Positions 30,211 through 39,708 are shown, counted from the first letter of the stretch. The stretch is 64,000 nt of DNA from Neorhizobium galegae (GCF_021391675.1 NZ_CP090095.1:501501-565500); one strand, 5' to 3'. The notes: generated by a model not told the origin, from the letters alone. Translations and numbers: made by a program.

Positions 30211-31773
30211 TCAGCTGAGCGTGAAGGCGAGATACAGCAGCGACAGCGCGATGATCCAGAGCGCGACGCGCCCCGAACGATTGTGTCGCGCCTCCGACCT
30301 GCCTATGGCCTCTGTCGTCTCAGGATCGAAGCGCAGGCCGTGCTCGCTCATATAGACGAGTTCCTGGTGTAGCGTCTCCGTCTTGGCGGCGATTTCCGGA
30401 AGAGCCTCGGCAAGCTTGACGGCGGCTTTCACCCCGTCGCGCAGGTCCGAGACGATGCGTTTCGGTCCGAGATTGTCGCGGATCCATTGGCCGACGACCG
30501 GTTCTGAGGCCTTCCACATGTTGAAGCGCGGATCGAGCATGCGCGACACGCCTTCGACCACGACCATCGTCTTCTGCAGGAGAATGAGTTCGGTACGGGT
30601 CTGCATCTCGAACAGGTCGGTGACCTCGAAGAGCAGCGCCAAGAGCCGCGCCATGGAGATCGTTTCGGCCGGCTGGCCGTGGATCGGCTCGCCGATCGCG
30701 CGGATCGCCTGGGCGAAGCTCGCCACGTCGTGATGGGCCGGCACGTAACCCGCCTCGAAATGCACTTCCGCGACGCGCATGTAGTCGCGGGTGATGAAGC
30801 CGTAGAGGATTTCGGCGAGGAAACGGCGCTCCTTCTTGCCGAGCCGCCCGACGATGCCCATGTCGACCGCGACGATCGTGCCGGCGGAATCGACGAACAG
30901 ATTGCCGGGATGCATGTCCGCATGGAAAAAGCCGTCCCGCAGCGTATGGCGCAGGAAGGATTGGATCAGCACTTCGGCGAGCTTTTCGAGATTGTGGCCG
31001 GCCGCGCGAAGCCCCGCCAGGTCCGACATCTTGACGCCGTCGATCCACTCCATGGTGATCACGTCGCGGCCGGTGCGTTCCCAATCGACCAGCGGCACCC
31101 TGAAGCCCGGATCGTCCTTGGTATTTTCGGCAATCTCGGAGAGTGCTGCCGCTTCCAGGCGCAGGTCCATCTCCACCTTGGTGGTCTGTTCGAGCGTCCG
31201 CGTCACCTCGACCGGTCGCAGCCGGCGGCTGGAGCGCATGAAGCGTTCCTGCATGCGCGCCAGGAGATACATGCTTTCGATGTCATGGGCGAAACGCTGG
31301 CGCACGCCCGGGCGCACCACCTTGATCGCCACTTTCCTGTCATTGACGACGCCAGGATGGACCTGGGCAATCGAGGCGGCCGCAATCGGCTCGCCGAAGG
31401 AGGAATAGAGGTCGCCGATCGTCCGGCCGAGCGATGCCTCGACCGCTGATTTCGCGGTCTCGGTCGGGAAGAAGGCCATCTGGTCCTGCAGCATGGCGAG
31501 ATCGACGGCCCAGTCGACGCCGACCACATCCGGGCGGGTCGCAAGGAACTGGCCGATCTTGACATAGGAAGGCCCCAGCCGGTCGACGGCACGGGTCAGC
31601 CGCTCGCTGCGCGCCTGCGTCTTGGAGCGGAACCGCGCCAAGGGTTCGACCAGTGCCTTGATAAGGCCGACGGAAGGCGGCATGTCCTGGGTCGGCAGTG
31701 CCGATACCACGCCCTCGCGCACAAGAACCCAGCCGACGCGGGCAAGCCGGAAATAAGCGCCGATCGTGCTCAT
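30211..31773 (-). CDS. ubiB: UbiB-family ubiquinone biosynthesis protein
   Basis: Atypical kinase-like ATPase needed for ubiquinone synthesis, anchored at the inner membrane. The 520-aa protein contains the KxGQ motif (YVKIGQFLATRPDV), an Ala-rich nucleotide loop (AAASIAQVHPG), the catalytic-type HADMHPGNLFV and VAVDMGIVGR, and a C-terminal membrane helix (VALWIIALSLLYLAFTLS). Older annotations call it 2-polyprenylphenol 6-hydroxylase. Starts 4 bp after ubiE, in one operon. Confidence 0.95.
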   Translation of the reverse strand: MSTIGAYFRLARVGWVLVREGVVSALPTQDMPPSVGLIKALVEPLARFRSKTQARSERLTRAVDRLGPSYVKIGQFLATRPDVVGVDWAVDLAMLQDQMAFFPTETAKSAVEASLGRTIGDLYSSFGEPIAAASIAQVHPGVVNDRKVAIKVVRPGVRQRFAHDIESMYLLARMQERFMRSSRRLRPVEVTRTLEQTTKVEMDLRLEAAALSEIAENTKDDPGFRVPLVDWERTGRDVITMEWIDGVKMSDLAGLRAAGHNLEKLAEVLIQSFLRHTLRDGFFHADMHPGNLFVDSAGTIVAVDMGIVGRLGKKERRFLAEILYGFITRDYMRVAEVHFEAGYVPAHHDVASFAQAIRAIGEPIHGQPAETISMARLLALLFEVTDLFEMQTRTELILLQKTMVVVEGVSRMLDPRFNMWKASEPVVGQWIRDNLGPKRIVSDLRDGVKAAVKLAEALPEIAAKTETLHQELVYMSEHGLRFDPETTEAIGRSEARHNRSGRVALWIIALSLLYLAFTLS

Positions 31774-31777
31774 GCGT

Positions 31778-32554
31778 TCAGAGCTTCCAGCCGGAATGCA
31801 GCGCCGCGATGCCGCCGGTATAATTGGTGTAGGTGACGCGCGAAAAACCCGCATTGCGGATCATCGCCGCGAAATTCTCCTGGTTCGGAAATTTCCGGAT
31901 CGATTCCACCAGATATTGATAGGGCTCTGCCTCGCCGGTGATCATCTTTCCGAAGCGAGGGATCGCCTTGAACGACCATTCCTCGTAGAAGCGCTCGAGA
32001 AGAGGCATCTCGACTTCGGAAAATTCCAGCACCAGCAGCCGTCCGCCGCGCTTCAGCACGCGATAGGCCTCCTTCAGCGCCACGTCGATATGCGGCACGT
32101 TGCGGATGCCGAAGGCGATCGTATAGGCGTCGAAGGAATTCGCCTCGAAAGGCAGCGACTCGGCATTGGCCTCGACGAAGGCGAGGTTTTCGGAAAGACG
32201 TTTCTTCTCGGCGCGCTCGGCCCCGACGCCCAGCATCGAGCCGTTGATGTCGAGCACGGTCACGTGCGCCTTACGGTCGGAAGCCTCGACGATCCGGAAA
32301 GCGACGTCACCGGTGCCGCCGGCCACGTCCAGGGTTTTGTAGCCGACGTCCTTTCTCGGATTGAGCGAGGCAATCAGCGCATCCTTCCAGACGCGGTGCA
32401 TGCCGGCCGACATCACGTCGTTCATCACGTCGTAGCGTTTGGCGACCTTGTGGAAGACGTCGTTGACGAGGCCCTGCTTCTCGCCATCCGCGACCTTGCG
32501 GAAGCCATAGGATGTTTCCATCCCGCCGTCGGCGCTGGTACGGGCTTCGGTCAT
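31778..32554 (-). CDS. ubiE: Ubiquinone/menaquinone C-methyltransferase UbiE
   Basis: SAM-dependent C-methyltransferase of ubiquinone synthesis, 258 aa. Contains [20 protein letters not shown] and motif [13 protein letters not shown]. The ATG at 32554 has TAGGAG 7 nt before it; an upstream in-frame ATG would add 18 unconserved residues. First gene of the ubiE-ubiB unit, divergent from mutM. Confidence 0.95.
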   Translation of the reverse strand: MTEARTSADGGMETSYGFRKVADGEKQGLVNDVFHKVAKRYDVMNDVMSAGMHRVWKDALIASLNPRKDVGYKTLDVAGGTGDVAFRIVEASDRKAHVTVLDINGSMLGVGAERAEKKRLSENLAFVEANAESLPFEANSFDAYTIAFGIRNVPHIDVALKEAYRVLKRGGRLLVLEFSEVEMPLLERFYEEWSFKAIPRFGKMITGEAEPYQYLVESIRKFPNQENFAAMIRNAGFSRVTYTNYTGGIAALHSGWKL

Positions 32555-32706
32555 CGGTGAACTCCTAACGTCTCTCTTCTGGTCGGCGACCATAGCGAAG
32601 TCGCGCATCCCGCGCTATCTGTGGCGCGTATTCATAAGATGGGTGCGACATCCGGTCCGGTCTATAGACCAGGCGCGATGTCGTTGAAACAGGAAGTTAG
32701 TCAATC

Positions 32707-33585
32707 ATGCCCGAATTGCCAGAGGTGGAAACCGTCCGGCGCGGTCTCGCCCCGGCAATGGAAGGTGCGGTGATCGCCAGGCTGGAGCTCAACCGTCCGG
32801 ACTTGCGCTTTCCGCTGCCGGAGAATTTCGCCGGTGCCGTCAACGAACGCCGCATCGTCTCGCTCGGCAGGCGCGCCAAATACCTGCTGATCGACCTGGA
32901 GGATGATCTGACCGTGATTAGCCATCTCGGCATGTCGGGATCGTTTCGGATCGAGAACGATGCGCTCGGCGAGTTCCACCATCCGCGTTCGAAGGATCAG
33001 AAACACGATCATGTCGTCTTCCATCTGAGACAGAAGGAAGGCCTGCTGCGCGTCATCTATAATGACCCGCGCCGCTTCGGCTTCATGCAGCTGTGGAAGC
33101 GCAGCGAGCTCGATCTCTATCCGGCCTTTGCCGAGCTCGGGCCGGAGCCGACTGGCAATGCGCTCGATGCGGATTATCTGGCCGCGAGGTTGGCAGGCAA
33201 GAGCCAGCCGCTCAAGGGCGCGCTGCTCGACCAGACGGTGATCGCCGGCCTCGGCAATATCTATGTCTGCGAGGCGCTGTGGCGCTCGCATCTTTCGCCG
33301 AAACGCGCCGCCGGCAGTGTCGTGACCAAGACCGGCAGGCCGAACAAGGAGCTGGTCCTCCTCAACCAGTCGATCCGCGATGTCATCGCCGATGCGATCG
33401 CCGCCGGAGGCTCGTCGCTGAGAGACCATATCCAGACGGATGGCTCGCTTGGTTATTTCCAGCACTCCTTCTCCGTCTACGATCGGGAAGGCGGCGCTTG
33501 CCGCACGCCGGGCTGCGGCGGTACCGTCGCACGCATCACCCAGGCGGGCCGCTCCACATTCTATTGCCCCGTCTGTCAGAAATAA
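32707..33585 (+). CDS. mutM: Formamidopyrimidine-DNA glycosylase
   Basis: Base-excision repair enzyme removing 8-oxoguanine and Fapy lesions. The 292-aa product begins [14 protein letters not shown] with the catalytic Pro2 and Glu3, has the H2TH region ([19 protein letters not shown]) and ends in a four-cysteine zinc finger (CRTPGCGG...FYCPVC). Part of the conserved mutM-enoyl-CoA hydratase-rpsT-dnaA order of rhizobia. Confidence 0.97.
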   Translation: MPELPEVETVRRGLAPAMEGAVIARLELNRPDLRFPLPENFAGAVNERRIVSLGRRAKYLLIDLEDDLTVISHLGMSGSFRIENDALGEFHHPRSKDQKHDHVVFHLRQKEGLLRVIYNDPRRFGFMQLWKRSELDLYPAFAELGPEPTGNALDADYLAARLAGKSQPLKGALLDQTVIAGLGNIYVCEALWRSHLSPKRAAGSVVTKTGRPNKELVLLNQSIRDVIADAIAAGGSSLRDHIQTDGSLGYFQHSFSVYDREGGACRTPGCGGTVARITQAGRSTFYCPVCQK

Positions 33586-33617
33586 CCGCTGCCAGAAGCA
33601 TAAAGAGGAGACACCAG

Positions 33618-34391
33618 ATGAGCTACGAAACCCTGCTGACCGAAACCCGGGGCGCCGTCGCGCTCATCACCCTCAATCGCCCGAAGGCGCTGAATGCGCT
33701 CAACTCGACCGTGATGGCCGAACTGACTGAAGTGCTTGCCGCCTTCGACAAGGACGAGGCGATCGGTGCGATCGTGCTGACCGGCTCGGAAAAGGCCTTT
33801 GCCGCCGGCGCCGACATCAAGGAAATGCAGGGCATCGATTTCGTCGAGGCCTATGTCAACGACTTCATCTCCGGATGGGAGGCGATTGCCGCCACCCGCA
33901 AGCCGATGATCGCCGCCGTCTCCGGCTTCGCGCTCGGCGGTGGCTGCGAGCTCGCCATGATGTGCGATTTCATCATCGCCTCGGAAACCGCGAAGTTCGG
34001 CCAGCCGGAGATCACCCTCGGCGTCATTCCCGGCATGGGCGGCTCGCAGCGGCTGACGCGAGCGGTCGGCAAGGCGAAGGCGATGGACATGGTGATGACC
34101 GGCCGGATGATGGATGTCGCGGAAGCCGAGCGGGCAGGGCTGGTGTCGCGCATCGTTTCGCCGGAACGGCTGATCGACGAGGCGGTCGAGGCGGCAGTGA
34201 AGATCGCCTCCTTCCCGCGCGCTGCGGTGCTGATGGCCAAGGAGGCCGTCAGCCGTTCCTTTGAGACGACGCTTGCCGAAGGCCTGCGCTTCGAACGGCG
34301 GCTTTTCCATTCTTTGTTTGCGACTGCCGACCAGAAGGAAGGCATGGTCGCCTTCGTGGAAAAGCGCAAGCCGCAGTTCTCCAACCGGTAA
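33618..34391 (+). CDS. Enoyl-CoA hydratase
   Basis: Crotonase-family hydratase of fatty acid beta-oxidation, 257 aa. The oxyanion segment [11 protein letters not shown] and both catalytic glutamates (E111 in GGGCE, E131 in FGQPE) are present, as in mitochondrial ECHS1. The start is the ATG at 33618 with AAAGAGGAG upstream. It follows mutM by 32 bp. Confidence 0.93.
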   Translation: MSYETLLTETRGAVALITLNRPKALNALNSTVMAELTEVLAAFDKDEAIGAIVLTGSEKAFAAGADIKEMQGIDFVEAYVNDFISGWEAIAATRKPMIAAVSGFALGGGCELAMMCDFIIASETAKFGQPEITLGVIPGMGGSQRLTRAVGKAKAMDMVMTGRMMDVAEAERAGLVSRIVSPERLIDEAVEAAVKIASFPRAAVLMAKEAVSRSFETTLAEGLRFERRLFHSLFATADQKEGMVAFVEKRKPQFSNR

Positions 34392-34582
34392 ATCGCGCAA
34401 AAGCGGATGGTCATCCGCCAAAATGCGCGTTGACTGGGGCGGGTATTCCGGTTATATGCCCGCCCACAGTTGGGAAAGCCTGATCACGGCTTCCTCTATT
34501 GCTCCCGAATTGCTGGATTGATGGTCGCAAGGACCGGCGCGGCAACGGCGGAGTTTGGTTCGAATTCGTAGAGAGGCATGAA

Positions 34583-34849
34583 ATGGCCAATACAACTTCG
34601 GCGAAAAAAGCGACCCGCAAGATCGCTCGCCGTACCGCAGTCAACAAGTCCCGCCGCTCGCGCGTTCGTGGCTTCATCCGTAAAGTCGAGGAAGCCATCG
34701 CTTCCGGCGATATGACCGTTGCTGCCGAAGCCCTCAAGGCTGCCCAGCCGGAAATCCAGCGTGCCGCCACCAAGGGCGTGCTTCACAGCAACACGGCATC
34801 CCGCAAGGTGTCCCGTCTTGCTGCACGTGTGAAGGCTCTTTCGGCCTGA
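34583..34849 (+). CDS. rpsT: 30S ribosomal protein S20
   Basis: An 88-aa basic protein ([20 protein letters not shown]) that binds 16S rRNA in the small subunit body. Family length is 86-88. The ATG at 34583 follows AGAGAGGC. A strong terminator follows. Upstream of dnaA, as in other rhizobia. Confidence 0.98.
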   Translation: MANTTSAKKATRKIARRTAVNKSRRSRVRGFIRKVEEAIASGDMTVAAEALKAAQPEIQRAATKGVLHSNTASRKVSRLAARVKALSA

Positions 34850-34874
34850 TCATTTCACAAACTGTATCATAATG

Positions 34875-34903
34875 AAGCCTGGTCCTCTCGACCGGGCTTT
34901 TTG
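34875..34903 (+). terminator. Rho-independent terminator of rpsT
   Basis: AAGCCTGGTC (34875-34884) pairs with GACCGGGCTT (34890-34899, one G-U pair) around CTCTC, followed by a T-run. It starts 25 bp after the rpsT stop. Confidence 0.9.
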
Positions 34904-34951
34904 TGATTCTCTCAGGCCTCCTTATATTTATCCGGCTCATTAACAATTTCG

Positions 34952-34967
34952 TGTCACCGGCGTGACA
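34952..34967. other. Dyad TGTCAC-N4-GTGACA
   Basis: Perfect 6-bp arms around CGGC in the AT-rich left part of the dnaA upstream region. The size suits a dimeric regulator; no known consensus matched with certainty. Confidence 0.4.
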
Positions 34968-35077
34968 GAAAATAGTTATTTTAATCAATGACTTACTGGA
35001 GGTCTATGAGTCTGTGGGTGACTTTGGCGATGGCCAAAAGCCCCCAGGTGGAGTCAAGAAGATTTTTATTTTTTCTG

Positions 35078-35091
35078 TGAACGATCGTTCA
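35078..35091. promoter_or_regulatory. 14-bp perfect palindrome, possible operator
   Basis: TGAACGATCGTTCA is its own complement. The form resembles operators of TetR-family repressors. It lies between GANTC sites upstream of dnaA; no regulator gene is adjacent. Confidence 0.45.
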
Positions 35092-35106
35092 GAATGTATG
35101 TCATTT

Positions 35107-35125
35107 TTGAATCCCATTGATTCAA
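35107..35125. promoter_or_regulatory. Dyad with a GANTC in each arm
   Basis: TTGAATC and GATTCAA are perfect 7-bp inverted arms around CCATT. Each arm contains one CcrM target (GAATC, GATTC), so methylation would mark both halves of the dyad. Confidence 0.5.
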
Positions 35126-35189
35126 CAGCGATTCTCCATGAATGCCTCTGTGACATTCAAATCACGCTCGTGGAGTCAACGCCCGCCTC

Positions 35190-35204
35190 TTAATTTTGCG
35201 TAAA
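35190..35204 (+). promoter_or_regulatory. CtrA-like site TTAA-N7-TAAA
   Basis: Seven of eight consensus bases of the alphaproteobacterial CtrA site (TTAA-N7-TTAA) are present in the dnaA upstream region, 13 bp after the last GANTC of the cluster. A single near-match in AT-rich DNA could be chance. Confidence 0.3.
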
Positions 35205-35373
35205 ATTCATCATTGATCTTGGCATTTGATCCTGCCTAAATGGCCTTCAGCAAGGGGCGCGGGGATTACTTCAGAGGGCTGCCGGTTACCGTCACATGGT
35301 GGACGGCAGGCAGACTTTTACCCTTTGCAACGGGATAAACTCTCCCGTTTTCCTGATAACCATCGGTTGCGAT

Positions 35374-35393
35374 CCGGAAATTGGCATTTCCGG
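35374..35393 (+). other. Perfect hairpin in the dnaA leader
   Basis: CCGGAAAT and ATTTCCGG pair around TGGC. Twelve bases later a T-run follows a second GC stretch (GGCCGGTTTTTG), so an attenuator-like structure is possible. Confidence 0.4.
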
Positions 35394-35653
35394 AAACGGC
35401 CGGTTTTTGTCAACGCGATCCGGTCCGGTGTCCGGATGAAGGAGGTGGAAGAGGTTCGGACGGCTCATGATGAGGATGAGGGCGTTCGTATATGTGGGGT
35501 GGCTTCCGCAAGCGCAGACCGTTCACGAGGCGGGCTGGGCGTAACTTTCGATCGGCTGCGAGGACGAGAGAAGGTTTTGAAACACAAGGGGACGGGCGGC
35601 GACGGTTCTCAATGATTGGGAATGGTTTGCTATGCCTTGAAACAAAGTTTGTT

Positions 35654-35679
35654 CTGGCGGCGTTAACGAGAACCGCCAG
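35654..35679 (+). other. Hairpin just upstream of the dnaA start
   Basis: CTGGCGG (35654-35660) pairs with CCGCCAG (35673-35679); the 12-nt loop contains the palindrome CGTTAACG. It lies 28 bp before the first dnaA start codon, so it could influence translation or serve as an operator. Confidence 0.4.
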
Positions 35680-35706
35680 GCTACGAGATTTGGAAGGCGG
35701 CGAATT

Positions 35707-37272
35707 ATGCATATGAATACTATATCAGCCCGTGCAGGTAATGGGGACCACGCGCGGCAGGCATTTGATTCTAGTTGCTCCCAGGCGGCAGGGGAAACGA
35801 CGGAAATGAAGCATAATGCTCTTTTTGAGCGGTTTAGTGCGCGTCTGAAGGCACAGGTCGGTCAGGATGTTTATGCAAGCTGGTTCGGGCGTTTGAAGCT
35901 GCATTCCGTCTCAAAGAGCGTTGTTCGGCTCACGGTACCGACCACTTTTCTGAAGTCCTGGATCAACAATCGTTACCTGGATCTCATCACCACCATATTC
36001 CAGGCGGAAGACGCCGAGATCCTGAAGGTGGAAATCCTGGTGCGCAGCGCAAGCCGCAGCATCAAGGCGCCTGTGGCAGGTGAAGAGCGTAGTCTGGCCC
36101 CGGAACCTGCTGTTGTTGCTTCGTTTCCACGTTCTCAGGGCCCCCGCGAGATTGGCAAGATCGCAACTTTCCCGTCGCCGTCTGCTGCGTCGGCGCGTTC
36201 TACCCAGGCTCCCGGACCGCTGTTCGGCTCCCCGCTCGACAGCCGCTTTACCTTCGACACTTTCGTAGAGGGCCCGTCGAACCGGGTAGCGCTTGCTGCC
36301 GCCAAGACCATCGCTGAAGCCGGCGCCAGCGCGGTCCGTTTCAATCCACTCTTCATTCATTCGGGCGTCGGCCTCGGCAAGACCCACCTTCTGCAGGCGA
36401 TTGCCAATGCGGCCGTCGGCAGCGAGCGCATGCCGCGGGTCGTCTACCTGACGGCGGAATATTTCATGTGGCGTTTCGCGACCGCGATCCGCGACAACGA
36501 CGCGCTGACGCTGAAGGACTCGCTGCGCAATATCGACCTGCTGATCATCGACGACATGCAGTTCCTGCAGGGCAAGATGATCCAGAACGAGTTCTGCCAT
36601 CTCCTCAACATGCTGCTCGACAGCGCCAAGCAGGTGGTGGTTGCTGCCGACCGGGCGCCCTGGGAACTGGAATCGCTCGATCCGCGCGTCCGTTCGCGCT
36701 TGCAGGGTGGGGTGGCGATCGAAGTCGAAGCGCCGGACTACGAAATGCGTCTCGAGATGATCAAGGGCCGTTTGGCGACTGCCCGCCAGGACGATCCGTC
36801 GCTCGATATCCCGGCGGAAATCCTGAGCCACGTCGCTCGCAATGTGACCGCCAGCGGTCGCGAGCTGGAAGGCGCGTTCAACCAGCTTCTGTTCCGCCGC
36901 TCCTTCGAGCCCTCTCTGTCGATCGAGCGTGTCGATGAGCTGCTCGCGCATCTGGTGGGCGCAGGCGAAGCCAAGCGCGTCCGCATCGAGGACATCCAGC
37001 GCATCGTCGCGCGTCACTATAATGTGTCGCGACAGGAACTGGTCTCGAACCGCCGCACCCGCGTCATCGTCAAGCCGCGCCAGATCGCCATGTATCTGTC
37101 GAAGACGCTGACGCCGCGTTCCTTCCCGGAGATCGGTCGCCGTTTCGGCGGCAGGGATCATACGACCGTCCTTCATGCCGTCCGAAAGATCGAGGACCTG
37201 ATTTCGGGTGACACGAAGCTCAGCCACGAGGTAGAACTCTTGAAACGGCTGATCAACGAGAACAACGCTTAA
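35707..37272 (+). CDS. dnaA: Chromosomal replication initiator protein DnaA
   Basis: AAA+ initiator that binds and melts the origin. From 35707 it is 521 aa. Domain I ([20 protein letters not shown]) starts near residue 37, a variable linker follows, Walker [11 protein letters not shown] is near residue 220, Walker [14 protein letters not shown] follows, and the domain IV DNA-binding signature is [14 protein letters not shown]. The first 33 residues are poorly conserved, so starts at 35713 or 35806 ([10 protein letters not shown]) are possible. The gene has a long regulatory upstream region and no dnaN behind it. Confidence 0.97.
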   Translation: MHMNTISARAGNGDHARQAFDSSCSQAAGETTEMKHNALFERFSARLKAQVGQDVYASWFGRLKLHSVSKSVVRLTVPTTFLKSWINNRYLDLITTIFQAEDAEILKVEILVRSASRSIKAPVAGEERSLAPEPAVVASFPRSQGPREIGKIATFPSPSAASARSTQAPGPLFGSPLDSRFTFDTFVEGPSNRVALAAAKTIAEAGASAVRFNPLFIHSGVGLGKTHLLQAIANAAVGSERMPRVVYLTAEYFMWRFATAIRDNDALTLKDSLRNIDLLIIDDMQFLQGKMIQNEFCHLLNMLLDSAKQVVVAADRAPWELESLDPRVRSRLQGGVAIEVEAPDYEMRLEMIKGRLATARQDDPSLDIPAEILSHVARNVTASGRELEGAFNQLLFRRSFEPSLSIERVDELLAHLVGAGEAKRVRIEDIQRIVARHYNVSRQELVSNRRTRVIVKPRQIAMYLSKTLTPRSFPEIGRRFGGRDHTTVLHAVRKIEDLISGDTKLSHEVELLKRLINENNA

Positions 37273-37277
37273 AATCC

Positions 37278-37895
37278 ATGTTTCTGCTTTCTGTCGCAAC
37301 AATCTGGGCCGTGGCGTGTATTACGCCAGGGCCCAATACGCTTCTGGTCATGCGTTATGCGCTGACGGCGCCGCGCCGTGTGCCGATCCTGGCGGCGATG
37401 GGCACTATCACCGGCACGCTCTGCTGGGGTTTTGCCGGCTGGCTGGGGATCAATGCCCTCTTTCAGGCGGCTCCCTTTGCCTATGTGGCGCTTAAGATCG
37501 TCGGCGGGCTTTATCTCGTCTGGCTTGGATTGAAGATATTCCTGGATGCGCGAAAGTCGCGTCGGTCGGCTGATATCGTGGCGGCTCGTATCGAGGTGCC
37601 GCTCAAGACCGCCTACCGGATGGGGCTGGCAACCAATCTTGCCAATCCGAAATCGGCGCTCTTCGTCGCCAGTCTTTTCGCCGCAACCATGCCGGCCGGC
37701 ACGCCCTTCCTGTATGGACTTGCGGCGATTGCCGTCATGGTCGCCGTATCGACGGTCTATTATACCTTCCTGGTCGCGCTGATCACCCACCGATCGGTGG
37801 CGGCGGCCTATCTCAAGGCCAAGAAGAAGATCGATCTCGGTGTCGGCATGGTCTTCGTGGGCTTTGGCACCAAGCTGCTGATGTCGCAGCGTTGA
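37278..37895 (+). CDS. LysE/RhtB-family amino-acid exporter
   Basis: A 205-aa inner-membrane protein with about six helices. The signature CITPGPNTLLVMRYALT is at residues 14-30, and NLANPKSALFV is mid-protein, as in RhtB/LysE exporters of amino acids or derivatives. It starts only 5 bp after the dnaA stop and is followed 9 bp later by a methyltransferase, so it may be co-transcribed with dnaA. The substrate is unknown. Confidence 0.88.
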   Translation: MFLLSVATIWAVACITPGPNTLLVMRYALTAPRRVPILAAMGTITGTLCWGFAGWLGINALFQAAPFAYVALKIVGGLYLVWLGLKIFLDARKSRRSADIVAARIEVPLKTAYRMGLATNLANPKSALFVASLFAATMPAGTPFLYGLAAIAVMVAVSTVYYTFLVALITHRSVAAAYLKAKKKIDLGVGMVFVGFGTKLLMSQR

Positions 37896-37904
37896 GGATC
37901 ATGA

Positions 37905-38498
37905 ATGGCTATCGAAAAGGATTCGACGACCCGTTTCTATAGCCAAAACGCGGCAACCTACGCGGCGAGTTCCGCACCGAGCACGCGCCACCTCGATAGT
38001 TTCCTGTCAAAACTCGCGCCCGGTGCCGCCATCCTCGAACTCGGCTGCGGCAGCGGGAGGGATAGCGCGGTCATGATCGCGCGGGGTTTCGACGCCACGC
38101 CCACGGATGGCACGCCGGAGATGGCGGAGGAGGCCGCCAGACATCTGGGCAGGCCGGTTGGCGTGCTCCGTTTCGGGGAGATCGACGCGGTCTCGGCGTT
38201 TGACGGCATATGGGCCAATGCATGCCTCCTGCATGCGCCGCGGGCGGAGCTCGGGGGCATCCTCGGCCGCATTCACAAGGCCTTGCGCCCGGGCGGCGTC
38301 TTCTACGCGAGCTTCAAGGCTGGCGAAGCCGAAGGTTATGATGGCCTCGGACGTTATTATAACTATCCGTCCAAGGCCTGGCTAAGCGCGGCCTATGGGG
38401 GGGTCGCCTGGACTTCTGTCGATATCGATGAGGTGCACGGCAGCGGTTACGACAAAAAGCCGACCGACTGGCTGCATGTGCTGGCGGTAAAAGTCTAA
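37905..38498 (+). CDS. Class I SAM-dependent methyltransferase
   Basis: A 197-aa protein with motif I ILELGCGSGRDSAVMIARG near residues 44-62 and post-motif ALRPGGVFYASFKAG. The N-terminus (TTRFYSQNAATYAASS) is typical of small-molecule methyltransferases close to tellurite-resistance TehB-like and UbiE/COQ5-like proteins. The substrate is unknown. It follows lysE by 9 bp. Confidence 0.85.
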   Translation: MAIEKDSTTRFYSQNAATYAASSAPSTRHLDSFLSKLAPGAAILELGCGSGRDSAVMIARGFDATPTDGTPEMAEEAARHLGRPVGVLRFGEIDAVSAFDGIWANACLLHAPRAELGGILGRIHKALRPGGVFYASFKAGEAEGYDGLGRYYNYPSKAWLSAAYGGVAWTSVDIDEVHGSGYDKKPTDWLHVLAVKV

Positions 38499-38508
38499 AC
38501 GCAGGATT

Positions 38509-39702
38509 TTAGCAAGCCAGATCGGCAACCACCGCATCGAGGATCAACATGCCGGATGGCGTGCAGCGCAGCCGCGAATTGCCGAGGCGCTCGATGAAGC
38601 CGTATTCCAGCAGCCGTTCCTCACGGATCGGGTCCGGGTCGCGGCCGGAAAGCTGCTGCCAGCGGGCGAGATCGACGCCTTCCCGCAGACGCAGGCCCAT
38701 CAGCAACAATTCGTCGGCCTGTTCGTCGTAGCCGAGGATTTCCTCATCCAGCATGCCATGGCCGATGCGTTCCACCTGTTCCAGCCAGGTTTCCGGACGC
38801 CGCTCGGTGGAGGTCGCAATCTTGTTTCTGCCGCGCATCAGACGCCCATGGGCGCCAGGACCAATGCCGGCATAGTCGCCGTAGCGCCAATAGGTCAGGT
38901 TGTGGCGGCTTTCCGCGCCGGGCCGGGCGTGATTGGAAACCTCGTAGGCCGGCATGCCGAACCGCTCGGTAATCTCCTGCGTCGCCTCGTAGAGTGCCGC
39001 CGACTGGTCGTCGTCCGGCACGATCAGCTTGCCGGCCTTGTGCAGGCCATAGAAGGGCGTGCCTTCCTCGATGGTGAGCTGGTAGAGCGACAAATGGTCG
39101 ACCGCGTAGGATATCGCTTCCTTCAGCTCCGCTTCCCAGGCCTCGACCGTCTGTTTCGGCCGCGCATAGATGAGGTCGAAGGACATGCGCGGAAAGATCT
39201 CCCGCGCCAGCCTGATCGCCTTCAGGGCATCGGCAACGTCATGCAGCCGACCGAGGAATTTGAGGTCCGGATCGTTGAGTGCCTGCACGCCGAGCGAGAC
39301 GCGGTTGACGCCGGCAGCGCGATAGCCGCGGAAGCGGGTCGCTTCGACGCTGGAGGGATTGGCCTCCATGGTGATCTCGATACCGTCAGGAACATGCCAA
39401 TGTCTGGCGATGCCGTCGAGTATCGCCGAGACCGTGGCAGGATCCATCAGCGACGGCGTGCCACCGCCGAGGAAGATGCTGGTAACGGTCTTCGGACCGC
39501 TCATGCGCCGCATCACTTCCATTTCCTTCAGGAAGGCGGCGGTGAAGCGCGGCTGGTCCACCGGCTGGTGGCGCACATGGCTGTTGAAGTCGCAATAGGG
39601 GCACTTGGCCGCACAGAACGGCCAATGCACATAAACGCCAAAGCCCGGCTCGCCCGTATCAGGCAGAAGGGTATCGCGCAAAAGAGGAGCGGCTGAATTC
39701 AA
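38509..39702 (-). CDS. hemW: Radical SAM heme chaperone HemW
   Basis: A 397-aa protein once annotated as oxygen-independent coproporphyrinogen oxidase; HemW proteins bind heme and deliver it to respiratory enzymes. The [4Fe-4S] motif is C30-x3-C34-x2-C37 (HWPFCAAKCPYCDFN). The HemN C-terminal domain is present. The only nearby start is TTG at 39702, right after the rdgB stop in the same frame, with GGAGG upstream. Last gene of the rph-VOC-rdgB-hemW unit. Confidence 0.9.
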   Translation of the reverse strand: MNSAAPLLRDTLLPDTGEPGFGVYVHWPFCAAKCPYCDFNSHVRHQPVDQPRFTAAFLKEMEVMRRMSGPKTVTSIFLGGGTPSLMDPATVSAILDGIARHWHVPDGIEITMEANPSSVEATRFRGYRAAGVNRVSLGVQALNDPDLKFLGRLHDVADALKAIRLAREIFPRMSFDLIYARPKQTVEAWEAELKEAISYAVDHLSLYQLTIEEGTPFYGLHKAGKLIVPDDDQSAALYEATQEITERFGMPAYEVSNHARPGAESRHNLTYWRYGDYAGIGPGAHGRLMRGRNKIATSTERRPETWLEQVERIGHGMLDEEILGYDEQADELLLMGLRLREGVDLARWQQLSGRDPDPIREERLLEYGFIERLGNSRLRCTPSGMLILDAVVADLAC

Positions 39703-39708
39703 AGCGCC

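Larger units (their letters stand above)
34904..35706 (+). promoter_or_regulatory. Long non-coding region upstream of dnaA with clustered GANTC sites and dyads
   Basis: About 800 bp with no convincing gene. The left 330 bp is AT-rich. Seven GANTC sites (CcrM methylation targets) begin at 34905, 35008, 35051, 35109, 35119, 35130 and 35173; about one is expected by chance. Four of them read GANTCAA. Several dyads are present, listed separately. No consensus DnaA box (TTATCCACA) is visible, and rhizobial origins have been mapped near hemE, so I call this the dnaA regulatory region rather than oriC. A 129-codon open frame at 35226-35615 shows no protein-like features. Confidence 0.7.

Noticed and set aside
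35226..35615. 129-codon open frame upstream of dnaA
   Set aside because: Composition is not protein-like, there is no good ribosome site, and the frame crosses the leader hairpins; more likely an accident.
34904..35706. Chromosomal replication origin beside dnaA
   Set aside because: No TTATCCACA-type DnaA box found, and rhizobial origins were mapped near hemE rather than dnaA. The AT-rich stretch alone is not enough.
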